64,000 nt of DNA from Leucobacter zeae (GCF_016758175.1 NZ_QYAB01000001.1:673256-737255); one strand, 5' to 3'; positions 9,551 through 18,500 are shown, numbered from the stretch's first letter. Notes: generated by a model from the sequence alone, not told the origin. Numbers and translations: made by a program.

Positions 9551-9602
9551 GGAACTCGATTCCGCCCGCTTCGGAGCCGTGAACGGGGCCGAATCGAGTT
9601 CC
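9551..9602. repeat. Long palindromic element, family A, copy 3 (degenerate left arm)
   Basis: The right arm (9581-9602) is identical to that of copy 2. The left arm (9551-9572) has a few substitutions in its inner half, and the 8-nt loop is unrelated. It lies in the 308-bp gap between the endonuclease-like gene and the histidine kinase gene; nothing else is evident in that gap. Confidence 0.8.
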
Positions 9603-9700
9603 GTGACGGCAGTTGGGCGCGACGCAGACGGACCGGGTGGGCCGGACCGGCAGACGACGGGACCGATCTGCGCGGCGGACCCGGTGCTCGGCCCCTCCGC

Positions 9701-11209
9701 TCAGGCGGGGAGGCGGGGCACCGGGACCGTGTCGTCGGAGGGCGGCGCGCTCGGCAGGTCGACGCGGAACGTCGCGCCGCCGCCCGGGGTCTCGTGCGCG
9801 CTCACGGTGCCGCCGTGCGCGTCGACGATCGACTTCACGATCGCGAGGCCGAGGCCCGACCCGCCGGTCTCGCGGTTGCGCGAGGTGTCCGCGCGCCAGA
9901 AGCGGCCGAAGATCTTGTCGCGCACCTGCTCGGGGATGCCCTCGCCGTGATCGACGATCTCGAACCGCGCGAGCGGACGCGACCCCTCGACCGGGGGCGG
10001 GGACGACACGACGATCTCGATCGGGCTGCCCTCCGGGGTGTGTCGCATCGCGTTGCCGATGAGGTTCGTCATGATCTGGCGGACCTTGTGCTCGTCTCCG
10101 GTCACCGCGGGCGCTGCGGGATCCTCGACTACGGTCACCTCGCGGTCCGGTGCTTGCGCTCGGGCGTCGAGCGCCGCGTCCTCGGCGAGCTGGTTGAGCG
10201 GCAGCTCGGCGAGCTCGAGCGGGCGCCGCTCGTCGAGCCGGGCGAGCGCGAGCAGATCCTCGACGAGCGAGGTCATGCGGATCGACTCCTTCTCGATCCG
10301 GCCCATCGCCTGCGCCACCTGCTCCTCGTCCTGCAGCGCACCCATCCGGTAGAGCTCGGCGTAGCCGCGCACCGAGACGAGCGGTGTGCGCAGCTCATGG
10401 CTGGCGTCGCCGATGAACCGGCGCATGCGCTCGATGGTGCGGGCGCGATCCTCGAGGGAGCCGTCGAGCCGATCCAGCATCACGTTCAGCGACTGGCCCA
10501 GGTGGCCCACCTCGGTGTGCGGGCTCGCGATCATGATGCGCTTGGAATAGTCGCCGCGCGCGATCTCGAGAGCGGTCCGCTCCACCTGCGCGAGCGGCAG
10601 GAACGTGGTGGTGACGAGCAGGCGGGTGAGCGCCGCTCCGAGCAGGATCACGGCGATTCCGAATCCGGTGAAGATGATCACGTAGCTCGCGACGGCCTTC
10701 GTCACCTCGGCCGTCGACGTCGCGATGATCAGGCTGCCGCTCGGCTGCCCGTCGACGTTCACCGGCAGCGCGACCGTGCGCCATTCCACGCCGTCCGAGC
10801 TGTGCAGCGCGAAGATGCCGCCGTTCTGCTGCTTCACCCAGTCGACGGAGAGATGGGGGACCGAGGGGATCGGGCTGCTGTCGCGGACGACGGAGTTGTC
10901 GTGGATCAGGGTGCCCTCGGAATCGAGGACCGCGACGTAGTACAGCGGCACTGCGAGGCGCACGTCCTCGCGCGTGAGCTGCTCCGGATCCGCACCCTGG
11001 CGGAGCACGTCCGCCGGATTGCGCAGCAGCTGCTGCACACGCGAGTCCACGTTCGAGATCATCATCGGGCGCAGCACGGAGAGCGTGCCGACGCCGGCGA
11101 CGATGAGGCCGAGGAACAGGATGAATACGGTGACGCCGGTGATCTTCGCCGAGAGCGAGACCTCCGACCACCGCGCGTTCCACCGCTCGGCGAAGCGCCC
11201 GAGCGCCAC
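9701..11209 (-). CDS. Sensor histidine kinase of an OmpR-type two-component system (TrcS-like)
   Basis: A 502-aa membrane kinase: TM1 about 24-46, an extracytoplasmic sensor of about 125 residues, TM2 about 174-198, HAMP about 199-250, then HisKA with the H-box FIGDASHELRTPLVSVRGYA (phosphoacceptor His271). The HATPase has the N-box NLIGNAMRHTPEG, G1 DHGEGIPE, F-box FGRFWRAD and G2 GGSGLGLAI. The GTG start at 11209 lies one base after the response-regulator stop, so the two are co-transcribed. The layout is that of TcrY/TrcS/PrrB-type actinobacterial kinases. The stimulus cannot be read from sequence. Confidence 0.92.
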   Translation of the reverse strand: MALGRFAERWNARWSEVSLSAKITGVTVFILFLGLIVAGVGTLSVLRPMMISNVDSRVQQLLRNPADVLRQGADPEQLTREDVRLAVPLYYVAVLDSEGTLIHDNSVVRDSSPIPSVPHLSVDWVKQQNGGIFALHSSDGVEWRTVALPVNVDGQPSGSLIIATSTAEVTKAVASYVIIFTGFGIAVILLGAALTRLLVTTTFLPLAQVERTALEIARGDYSKRIMIASPHTEVGHLGQSLNVMLDRLDGSLEDRARTIERMRRFIGDASHELRTPLVSVRGYAELYRMGALQDEEQVAQAMGRIEKESIRMTSLVEDLLALARLDERRPLELAELPLNQLAEDAALDARAQAPDREVTVVEDPAAPAVTGDEHKVRQIMTNLIGNAMRHTPEGSPIEIVVSSPPPVEGSRPLARFEIVDHGEGIPEQVRDKIFGRFWRADTSRNRETGGSGLGLAIVKSIVDAHGGTVSAHETPGGGATFRVDLPSAPPSDDTVPVPRLPA

Positions 11210-11210
11210 G

Positions 11211-11912
11211 CTACTTCGTTTCGGTCTTCAGCATGTAGCCGAACCCGCGCTTGGTCTGGATCAGCGACTCCTCGGTCAGGGGGTCCAGCTTGCGGCGCAG
11301 GTACGAGATGTACGACTCGACGATGCCGGCGTCGCCGTTGAAGTCGTACTCCCAGACATGGTCGAGGATCTGCGCCTTCGAGAGCACGCGGTTCACGTTC
11401 TGCATGAGGTAGCGCAGCAGCTTGAACTCGGTCGGCGAGAGCTCGACCGAGGTGCCGTCGACGGTCACCTCGTGCGTGTCCTGATCCATCGTGATCGGGC
11501 CGACCGACAGCACCGAGTCCTCGTCCTCCTGGATCGTGCGGCGCAGCACGGCCTTGATGCGCGCGATGATCTCGTCGAGGCTGAACGGCTTGGTGACGTA
11601 GTCGTCGCCGCCGACGGTGAGGCCCTCGACCTTGTCCTCGGTGTCGTCCTTCGCGGTGAGGAAGATGATGGGGGCCGTGTAGCCCGCCGAGCGCAGGCGC
11701 TTCGTGACGCTGAAGCCGTTCATGTCGGGCAGCATCACGTCGAGGATGATGAGGTCGGGCTCCTCCTCGAGCACGGCCGAGATGGTCTGCGCGCCGTTGC
11801 CGACGGCGCGCACGCCGAAGCCCGCGAACCGCAGGCTGGTGCTGAGCAGCTCGCGGATGTTCGGCTCGTCGTCGACGATGAGGATCCGGGGTCCCTTGTG
11901 CTGAGTAGTCAT
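11211..11912 (-). CDS. OmpR/PhoB-family response regulator (TrcR-like)
   Basis: 233 aa from ATG 11912 (MTTQHKGPRILIVDDEPNIR), chosen because the receiver domain begins directly after it. The acidic pair is D14/D15, the phosphoacceptor is D58 (LIILDVMLPD) and the conserved lysine is in VTKPFS. A winged-helix DNA-binding domain follows (LSPTEFKLLRYLMQNVNRVL, GYMLKTETK at the end). It is the partner of the kinase encoded directly downstream. Targets are unknown; autoregulation is common in this family. Confidence 0.93.
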   Translation of the reverse strand: MTTQHKGPRILIVDDEPNIRELLSTSLRFAGFGVRAVGNGAQTISAVLEEEPDLIILDVMLPDMNGFSVTKRLRSAGYTAPIIFLTAKDDTEDKVEGLTVGGDDYVTKPFSLDEIIARIKAVLRRTIQEDEDSVLSVGPITMDQDTHEVTVDGTSVELSPTEFKLLRYLMQNVNRVLSKAQILDHVWEYDFNGDAGIVESYISYLRRKLDPLTEESLIQTKRGFGYMLKTETK

Positions 11913-12028
11913 GCCCCCAGTCTCTGATTGTTTGCTATGAAGCTGCTGACAATGCTGCCCCACGATGTGCGGCGACGTGAGCCCGCACGCGGCGCGCACG
12001 CAGCCGGCACGCAACGCGCACGCCGCCG

Positions 12029-12049
12029 GTCGGCGACGTGCGCGCCGAC
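12029..12049 (-). terminator. Candidate terminator hairpin after the PotD-like gene
   Basis: GTCGGCG pairs with CGCCGAC across a 7-nt loop, 3 nt past the stop of the minus-strand binding-protein gene. Confidence 0.4.
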
Positions 12050-12051
12050 CC

Positions 12052-13164
12052 CTACGCTCCCGTGACCCAGCCGGCCCAGGCGGCGGCCATCTCGTCGTAG
12101 TGCTCGACCCAGAAGTCGATGTTCGACTGCGTGCCGGTCTCGAAGTGCGGGCTTGCGAGCCAGGCGTCGAGCACCTCGTCGACCTCGGGCTTCGCGTCGA
12201 CGTTGACCGGCGACATCGCGTTCAGCTCCGACATCCCGGCCTGCTGGTCGGCGCCCAGGAAGTAGTTGATCGCGGCGTGCGAGGCCTCGGGGTCTTTCGC
12301 CCCCTTCGGGATCGCCGAGGAGTCGATCGCGACGAGCCACTCGTCCCAGACCGGGGCGATCGGAGCGCCGGCTTCGGCGGCGCCGTATCCCCGGCCCGAC
12401 CAGACGTAGCCCATCACGGCCTCGCCCGATTCGAGCTGCTGCTGCGCCTGAGCGCCCGTGGTCCACTGGATGCCGTCGTCGCCGAGGCTCCGGTACTTCT
12501 CGATCGCCTGCTCGATGTGCCCGGGTTCGAGGTCCTCGGGGGCGATGCCGTCAGCCATGAGCGGGAACTCGAGGTTCTGCGGGTCCACGTAGGTCGTCGC
12601 GGGAACGGTGCGCTTGCCGGGGAACTGCTTCGTGTCGAAGAAGTCGGCGGCGCTCGTCGGGGGGTTGTCGCCGAAGGCCTCCGTGTTGTACGCGATGACG
12701 AAGCCGTACATCACGTTGGGCACCATGCAGTCGTCGGTCAGGGTGCCCTCCGGCAGCTGCGAGGTGTCGATCTTCGACCGGTCGATCTTCTCGTAGAGGG
12801 TGCCGCAGTTGCGCGCCGTGTCGACCTGGGAGGTGTCGACGAGGTCCCACGCGACGTTGCCGCTGTCGACCATCGCCTTGAGCTTGCCCGAGTCGAACGC
12901 GTCCATCTGCATCGTGGCGCCCGAGGCCTGCGCGAATGGCTGCCAGATGGCCTCGTCCTGGCCCTCCTGGAAGATGCCGCCCGGGCCGGCATAGGTGAGG
13001 GTGGTGCCGTCGAGCACGCCCTCCGCGACCTCGCCGGCGACCGGGGTGCCGAAATCGCGATCCGTCGGGGGAGCCTCCTGCGCGCCGCCGGAGCACGCGG
13101 TCATGAGCAGTGCGGCCGCCCCGAGGAGGGCGAGCGCGGAGGTGGTGCGGGAGAGGGTCTGCAT
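12052..13164 (-). CDS. PotD-like extracellular solute-binding lipoprotein
   Basis: A 370-aa binding protein with a lipoprotein signal ending LLMTAC. The body matches the polyamine/iron-type family (SBP family 1/PotD): GIFQEGQDEAIWQPFAQASG near the N-terminus, WDLVDTSQVDTARNCG and LEFPLMADGIAPEDLEPGHI in the middle. It is the last gene of a three-gene run with a ureohydrolase and a TPP enzyme, so the ligand is probably a guanidino compound or polyamine. No permease or ATPase gene is near; it must share a transporter encoded elsewhere or act as a receptor. Function is inferred from context. Confidence 0.82.
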   Translation of the reverse strand: MQTLSRTTSALALLGAAALLMTACSGGAQEAPPTDRDFGTPVAGEVAEGVLDGTTLTYAGPGGIFQEGQDEAIWQPFAQASGATMQMDAFDSGKLKAMVDSGNVAWDLVDTSQVDTARNCGTLYEKIDRSKIDTSQLPEGTLTDDCMVPNVMYGFVIAYNTEAFGDNPPTSAADFFDTKQFPGKRTVPATTYVDPQNLEFPLMADGIAPEDLEPGHIEQAIEKYRSLGDDGIQWTTGAQAQQQLESGEAVMGYVWSGRGYGAAEAGAPIAPVWDEWLVAIDSSAIPKGAKDPEASHAAINYFLGADQQAGMSELNAMSPVNVDAKPEVDEVLDAWLASPHFETGTQSNIDFWVEHYDEMAAAWAGWVTGA

Positions 13165-13239
13165 CGATACTTCCGTTTCGTGAGTGCGGGCCGCCGCGTC
13201 GCGGCCCGGTGGGATCGGGATGAGGGTCGGGATCGGGGC

Positions 13240-14262
13240 CTAGCGGCCCCAGAGGGAGAGGAACTCGTAGGCGAGGTGGGCGGCCGCGAGCGACGTGATG
13301 TCGGCGTGGTCGTAGGCGGGGGAGACCTCGACGACGTCGGCTCCGACGACGTGGAGGCCCGCGAGGCCGCGGACGAGGTACAGGAGCTCCCTGCTCGAGA
13401 GGCCGCCGGGCTCCGGGGTGCCGGTGCCCGGCGCGAACGAGGGATCGAGCACGTCGATGTCGACCGAGACGTAGACGGGCCGGTCGCCGAGCCGCGCGCG
13501 GGTGCGCTCGAGGATCCCCGCGAGCCCCGTGGTGGAGAACTCGCTCGCGTGCACGGTCTCGAACCCGTAGCCCCGATCGTCGGCGAGGTCGTGAGGGCCG
13601 TACAGCGGCCCGCGGATCCCGATGTGCATGCAGCCCTCGGGATCGAGCAGGCCCTCCTCCGCGGCGCGGCGGAACGGCGTGCCGTGGTGGGTCTCGGCGC
13701 CGAAGTACGGCCCGAAGGTGTCGATGTGCGCGTCGAAGTGGAGCACCGAGATCGGGCCGTGCCGGCGGGCCAGGCTCCGGATCGACGGGTAGGCGATCGT
13801 GTGGTCCCCGCCGAGCACGACGAGGCGGCCGGCGCGCTCGCGCGCCTCGTCGAGCCCCGCGAGCATCGCCGCGATCGCGCGGTCGATGCCGAAGGGCGTG
13901 ACCGCGAGGTTGCCCACGTCGGCGACCTGGTGCCTGGCGAACGGGAACGCGTCGAGCTCGACGTGGTACGGCCGCAGCAGGCGGCTCGCCGCGCGGATCT
14001 GGTCGGGACCGAATCGCGCTCCCGGCCGGAAGGTGACCCCCGAGTCGAACGGGATCCCGATCACCCCGGCCTGGGCCTCGCCGACGTCGGAGAGGCGGGG
14101 GAGTCCGGCGAACGTCGACGGGCCCGCGAAGCGCGGCACCTGCGAGAAGTCGACCTGGCCGGTGATCTCGGAGCCGTCGGGGCCCGGGGTGCGGGTGAAC
14201 GGGACCGTCGTGTGCCGGAAGGGCTCCTCCGGCAGCGCCTGCGGCGCGTCGGCGGTGCTCAT
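13240..14262 (-). CDS. Ureohydrolase: agmatinase / guanidinobutyrase family
   Basis: A 340-aa arginase-superfamily Mn enzyme that releases urea from a guanidino substrate. Metal-binding motifs are intact: GGDHTIAYP, LHFDAHIDT and SVDIDVLDPSFAPGTGTPEP. N-terminal IGIPFDSGVTFRPGARFGPD is typical of SpeB/guanidinobutyrase rather than arginase. Its ATG overlaps the stop codon of the upstream AruI-like gene (ATGA), meaning coupled translation. Next to a 2-ketoarginine decarboxylase-like enzyme, 4-guanidinobutyrate to GABA plus urea is the likeliest reaction; agmatine to putrescine is the alternative. Confidence 0.85.
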   Translation of the reverse strand: MSTADAPQALPEEPFRHTTVPFTRTPGPDGSEITGQVDFSQVPRFAGPSTFAGLPRLSDVGEAQAGVIGIPFDSGVTFRPGARFGPDQIRAASRLLRPYHVELDAFPFARHQVADVGNLAVTPFGIDRAIAAMLAGLDEARERAGRLVVLGGDHTIAYPSIRSLARRHGPISVLHFDAHIDTFGPYFGAETHHGTPFRRAAEEGLLDPEGCMHIGIRGPLYGPHDLADDRGYGFETVHASEFSTTGLAGILERTRARLGDRPVYVSVDIDVLDPSFAPGTGTPEPGGLSSRELLYLVRGLAGLHVVGADVVEVSPAYDHADITSLAAAHLAYEFLSLWGR

Positions 14263-15935
14263 CGCGCGGTCTCCTCGGTCTCCGCCGACGACGCGGCGTC
14301 GGGAGCGGCCCGCAGCGCGTCCGCCTCGACGCGATGCTCCCGCGGCGCCTGCACGACGAGGACGTCGAGACCCGGCCGGCTCGTCGACGTACGCAGCGCC
14401 GCCTCGAGCTCATCCGGCGAGGCCGGGCGCGAGACCTTCGCGCCGAACCCCGCGGCGATCGCCCCGAGGTCGTGCGCGGTGGTGCGGACGCCGGCCGGCG
14501 CGATGTCGGTGCGCTCGAACGACACCTCGATCTCGCGGTATCCGCCGTTGTCCCAGACGACGAACGAGAGGTTCGCTCCGAGGTCGTGCGCGGTCGCCAG
14601 CTCGGTCAGCGTGAAGAGCGCGCTGCCGTCGCCGGCGAGCGCCACCACGGGGCGCTCGGGTGCGGCGATCGCCGCCCCGATGGCCATCGGGAGCGCGGGC
14701 CCGAGCGTGCCGTAGCCGTAGGGGGCGAGCCAGCGCCCCGGCGACTCGAGTTCGAGGAAGTGGTGCGCCTGGTAGGCGACCTGGGCGGAGTCGGCGGTCA
14801 CGATCGCGTCGCCAGGCAGCGCGCGGCCGATCGCGTCGATCCAGGGCGTGTGCGGATCCGAGGCGCGCGCCGCTGCGAGGCCATCCCGGGCGCGCTTCGC
14901 CCGGGCGGCGCCCGCGGCGGCCGCATCGGGCTCCGGATCGGGCAGCGCGTCGAGCGCCCGCTCCGCGAACTCGGCGACTCGCATGCGCAGCGTCGGCCGG
15001 GTCTGATCGGGGTGCGTGACCGCCGGATCGATGTCGACGCGCACGATGTCCGCCATGCGCGGCTCGGCGGAGCCGGTGAACAGCACCTCGAAATCCGAGA
15101 GCTCGGTGCCGAGCGCCAGCACGAGATCCGCGTCTGCGACCAGCTCCTGCGTGCGCGGGAACGGCATGCTGATCCCGGTGTTCAGCGGATGCGCGGTCGG
15201 CAGCAGTCCCTTCGCGTTGCCGGTGAGCACGACCGGGGCGGCCAAGCGCTCCGCGAGCGCCGCGACGCCGGGGCCGTCGTGCCGGCTGCCCCCGCCCGCG
15301 ATGATCACCGGTCGCTCGGCGGAGCCGACCGCCGCGATCGCCTCGTCGACCTTCGACGCGTCCGGGGAGCCGCCGGACTCGGGAGCCGCGGGGCCGGCAG
15401 CGCTCGCCGCCGGGCGGTGCAGCTCGCCCACCTCCTGCTCGAGCAGATCGCGGGGGATCCCGAGGTACACGGGCCGCGGACGCTCCGTCCGCCAGCGCCG
15501 GAACGCCTCGTCGATGAGCAGCGGGATGCGCGCGGGGTCGGTCACCGTCTCGCTGATCAGCGTGAACGGCGCGAGCACGGGCGCGAGGTCGGGAGTGTCG
15601 TGCAGGGTGCCGCGGTGCGCGCCGAGCTCGGGCACGGTGACGGTCGATCCGATGACGAGCATCGGGATGGAGTCGTGCCAGGCCTGGGCGATGGGGGTGA
15701 TCGCGTTGAGCACGCCGGGGCCGGTGATGAGGTAGCAGACGCCCGGCCTGCCCGTCACGCGCGCGTAGGCGTCCGCCATGTAGCCGGCGCCCTGCTCGTG
15801 GCGGGGGATTGTCGCGCTGAGTCCGCTCGATCCGATCTCCCGGAAGAGCTCGAGCGTGTGCACGCCCGGGATCCCGAATATCTGCTCCACCCCGTATTCG
15901 GTGAGCAGGGCGCTGATCGCCTGACCGAGTCGCAT
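14259..15935 (-). CDS. Thiamine-diphosphate enzyme, AruI-like (5-guanidino-2-oxopentanoate decarboxylase candidate)
   Basis: 558 aa from ATG 15935, preceded by GAGGAGG. The N-terminus (LLTEYGVEQIFGIPGVHTLE, then PRHEQGAGYMADAYARVTG with the ThDP-activating Glu) closely follows the pattern I recall for AruI of the arginine transaminase pathway. A central domain and the ThDP-binding motif (AGDGSALFTLTELATAHDLG ... WDNGGY) follow. The predicted reaction is 2-ketoarginine to 4-guanidinobutyraldehyde. The generic family is acetolactate synthase-like, so the substrate is inference. It is the first gene of the run and is divergent from an XRE-cupin regulator. Confidence 0.8.
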   Translation of the reverse strand: MRLGQAISALLTEYGVEQIFGIPGVHTLELFREIGSSGLSATIPRHEQGAGYMADAYARVTGRPGVCYLITGPGVLNAITPIAQAWHDSIPMLVIGSTVTVPELGAHRGTLHDTPDLAPVLAPFTLISETVTDPARIPLLIDEAFRRWRTERPRPVYLGIPRDLLEQEVGELHRPAASAAGPAAPESGGSPDASKVDEAIAAVGSAERPVIIAGGGSRHDGPGVAALAERLAAPVVLTGNAKGLLPTAHPLNTGISMPFPRTQELVADADLVLALGTELSDFEVLFTGSAEPRMADIVRVDIDPAVTHPDQTRPTLRMRVAEFAERALDALPDPEPDAAAAGAARAKRARDGLAAARASDPHTPWIDAIGRALPGDAIVTADSAQVAYQAHHFLELESPGRWLAPYGYGTLGPALPMAIGAAIAAPERPVVALAGDGSALFTLTELATAHDLGANLSFVVWDNGGYREIEVSFERTDIAPAGVRTTAHDLGAIAAGFGAKVSRPASPDELEAALRTSTSRPGLDVLVVQAPREHRVEADALRAAPDAASSAETEETAR

Positions 15936-15976
15936 GTTCGAGGCCTCCTCGTCCGGGGGCTCCGTCGCCCGCCGTG

Positions 15977-16006
15977 GTTTGTTCACACCTAACAATGTTT
16001 GTTCAC
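15977..16006. promoter_or_regulatory. Two direct GTTTGTTCAC repeats, candidate operator for the XRE-cupin regulator
   Basis: Identical 10-mers at 15977-15986 and 15997-16006 lie exactly 20 bp apart, two helical turns. They sit in the divergent region between the AruI-like gene and the XRE-cupin gene. The spacing places both on one DNA face, as expected for cooperative dimers. Binding by the neighbouring regulator is inference. Confidence 0.6.
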
Positions 16007-16130
16007 GTCATACGCTTAGGTGGCATGCTAGGGGAAGCGGGCGGGTTCGTCAACGCTCGTTCGCCGGGGCCGGTAGGCTCCGAGACGGCCCAGGGGATCG
16101 GGGCGGTGCGACATCGATACGGAGGAACGA

Positions 16131-16736
16131 ATGGCGGCGCGCGGAACAGAACGCACGGCCTCGGCCGAGCACCGGCACGCCGGTGCGACCGAGCAGCTCG
16201 CCCAGATCGGATTCCGGCTGCGCGTCGCCCGCGAGGAGCGCGGCATGACGATCAGCAGCGTCGCCGAGTTCACGGGGCTCACGAAGGGGTTCATCTCGCA
16301 GGTCGAGCGCGGCCTCGCCTCGGCCTCGATCACGTCGCTGGCCGCGATCTGCGACGCGCTCACCCTGCCGATGGGGCGTCTCTTCGACCCGCCGACGGTC
16401 TACGTCAACCGCAGCTCGGAGCGGCTGCCCGCGAAGCTCATGGGGGAGGGGGTGACGGACGTCATCCTCACGCCCCCCGGTCAGAGCGATGTGCAGGTGA
16501 TCGAGACCGAGATCGCTCCCGGCGGCAGGTTCGAGGACGAACCGTACCGGTTGCCGGTCGACCGGGAGTTCCTCACGGTGCTCGCCGGCGAGCTCGAGCT
16601 GCGGCTCGAAGCCGAGACGTACCTGCTCGGAGTCGGGGACTCGATGAGCTTCGACGGGCGCCACGCGCACATCTGGCGCAATCCCTCGGACACGGTCACG
16701 ACTCGGGTGATGTGGGTGCTCAGCTCGCGACCCTAG
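16131..16736 (+). CDS. XRE-family regulator with C-terminal cupin domain
   Basis: 201 aa. The helix-turn-helix is at about residues 25-82 (LRVAREERGMTISSVAEFTG, then LTKGFISQVERGLASASITS). A small linker and a cupin sensor domain follow (about 110-200: IETEIAPGGRFEDEPYRLPV, LAGELELRLEAETYLLGVGD, with the H-x-H-like GRHAHIW). This layout is typical of local regulators of amine, polyamine or amino-acid catabolism, such as PuuR-like proteins. It is transcribed divergently from the AruI/ureohydrolase/PotD run and probably controls it through the repeats at 15977-16006. GGAGGAAC upstream of ATG 16131 is the ribosome site. Confidence 0.88.
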   Translation: MAARGTERTASAEHRHAGATEQLAQIGFRLRVAREERGMTISSVAEFTGLTKGFISQVERGLASASITSLAAICDALTLPMGRLFDPPTVYVNRSSERLPAKLMGEGVTDVILTPPGQSDVQVIETEIAPGGRFEDEPYRLPVDREFLTVLAGELELRLEAETYLLGVGDSMSFDGRHAHIWRNPSDTVTTRVMWVLSSRP

Positions 16737-16758
16737 GGGCCCGTGCGCCGCGCGCCCG

Positions 16759-18432
16759 CTACACCTGGTCGGCGTCGAGGATCGTGTACGAGTACCCCTG
16801 CTCGGCGAGGAACCGCTGCCGGTTCTGCGCGAAGTCCTGATCGACCGTGTCGCGCGCGATGAGCGTGTAGAACGAGGCGGTGAGCCCGTCCGACTTCGGG
16901 CGCAGCAGGCGGCCGAGGCGCTGCGCCTCCTCCTGGCGCGACCCGAAGGATCCCGAGATCTGGATCGCGACGGACGCGTCGGGGAGGTCGACCGAGAAGT
17001 TCGCGACCTTCGAGACGACGAGGATCTTCACCTCGCCCGAGCGGAAGGCGTTGAAGAGCTCCTCCCGCTCGTCGACGGGGGTCTGGCCGGTGATGAGCGG
17101 CGCGTGCAGTGCCTCGGACATCGACTCGAGCTGGTCGATGTACTGGCCGATCACGAGGACGCTCTCGCCCGGGTGCCGGTCGATGATGCGCTGCGCGACG
17201 GCCTCCTTCTGAGCCGAGGACGAGGCGATGCGGTAGCGGTCCTGGTCCTCGGAGACCGCGTAGTCCATGCGCTCGGACTCGGCGAGGTCGACGCGCACCT
17301 CGAAGCACGCGGCCGGGGCGATGAAGCCCTGCGCCTCGATGTCCTTCCACGCGGCGTCGTAGCGCTTCGGGCCGATGAGGCTGAAGACGTCGCCCTCGCG
17401 ACCGTCCTCGCGCACGAGCGTCGCGGTGAGGCCGAGTCGGCGGCGGGCCTGCAGCTCGGCCGTCAGCTTGAACACGGGGGCGGGTAGCAGGTGCACCTCG
17501 TCGTAGACGATCACGCCCCAGTCCTCGGCGTCGAGTAGCGAGAGATGCTGGTACTCGCCCTTCCTGCGGCTCGTGAGGATCTGGTACGTCGCGATCGTGA
17601 CGGGCTTGACCTCTTTCACCTGCCCCGAGTACTCGCCGATCTCGTCCTCGGTGAGCGTCGTACGGCGCAGCAGCTCGTCCCGCCACTGGCGGGCGGACAC
17701 CGCGTTCGTGACGAGGATCAGCGTCTTCGCCCCGACGGCGGCCATGGAGGCCGCCCCCACGATCGTCTTGCCCGCCCCGCACGGCAGGACGACGACGCCC
17801 GACCCGCCGCGCTGGAACGCTTCGACGGCCCTGGCCTGGTAGTCGCGCAGCTCCCAGTCGGGGCGGCCCTCCTGGCTGAAGTCGAGCTCGATGTCGTACG
17901 GATCGCCCGGGGTGTACCCCGCGAGATCCTCGGCCGGCCAGCCGCGCGCCACGAGCTGCTGCTTGAGCTCGCCGCGGGCCCACGCCTCGACCGGGTAGGT
18001 GCGGTCGTCGAGCCGGTTGCCGAGCAGCGGTGCGATCTTCTTCGCGCTCGAGACCTCGCGCAGCACCGCCGGTTCGTCGGAGCGGAGGATCAGCTCGCCG
18101 GCGCGATCCTCGCCGTACTCCGCGGCGTCGGCCCGCTCGATCGTGAGGCGCCCGTAGCGGCGCATCGTGTCCTCGATCTCGCTCGCGACGCCGCTCGGCA
18201 CCGGGAACTTCGCGTGGCGGTTCAGGGTGCCGAGGATCTCCTCGGCGGTGTGCCCCGCGGCGCGCGCGTTCCACAGGCCGAGGCGCGTGATGCGGTAGGT
18301 GTGGATGTGCTCCGGGGCCCGCTCGAGCTCCGCGAAGACCGCGAGCTCGTGCCGGGCGTCCTCGGCATCGGGGTGCGCGACCTCGAGGAGGACGGTCTGG
18401 TCGCTCTGCACGATGAGTGGGCCGAGAGTCAT
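16759..18432 (-). CDS. XPB/Ssl2-type DNA repair helicase
   Basis: 557 aa, SF2 helicase. Walker A is PCGAGKT (GAGKT 219-223), motif II is DEVH (311-314), and the XPB-specific RED triad is at 341-343 (TATLVREDGRE). The C-terminal helicase half contains SKVANFSVDLPDASVAIQIS and RQEEAQRLGRLLRPK (motif VI). The N-terminal about 190 residues form the damage-recognition-like region. ATG 18432 is taken because MTLGPLIVQSDQTVLLEV starts the conserved part. Bacterial XPB homologues are 3'-5' helicases; in actinobacteria they occur with the Helicase_C_3 partner found directly upstream here. Confidence 0.93.
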   Translation of the reverse strand: MTLGPLIVQSDQTVLLEVAHPDAEDARHELAVFAELERAPEHIHTYRITRLGLWNARAAGHTAEEILGTLNRHAKFPVPSGVASEIEDTMRRYGRLTIERADAAEYGEDRAGELILRSDEPAVLREVSSAKKIAPLLGNRLDDRTYPVEAWARGELKQQLVARGWPAEDLAGYTPGDPYDIELDFSQEGRPDWELRDYQARAVEAFQRGGSGVVVLPCGAGKTIVGAASMAAVGAKTLILVTNAVSARQWRDELLRRTTLTEDEIGEYSGQVKEVKPVTIATYQILTSRRKGEYQHLSLLDAEDWGVIVYDEVHLLPAPVFKLTAELQARRRLGLTATLVREDGREGDVFSLIGPKRYDAAWKDIEAQGFIAPAACFEVRVDLAESERMDYAVSEDQDRYRIASSSAQKEAVAQRIIDRHPGESVLVIGQYIDQLESMSEALHAPLITGQTPVDEREELFNAFRSGEVKILVVSKVANFSVDLPDASVAIQISGSFGSRQEEAQRLGRLLRPKSDGLTASFYTLIARDTVDQDFAQNRQRFLAEQGYSYTILDADQV

Positions 18433-18500
18433 AGCGATCGATTCTACTCCGGATCGCTGTGCGCATCTCCCGGCGGGCAGGGGCCGCGGGGCCGCGGGAG

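Noticed and set aside
11965-14715. 916-codon plus-strand frame across the PotD and ureohydrolase genes
   Set aside because: It runs antisense to two clear genes and shows no protein family.
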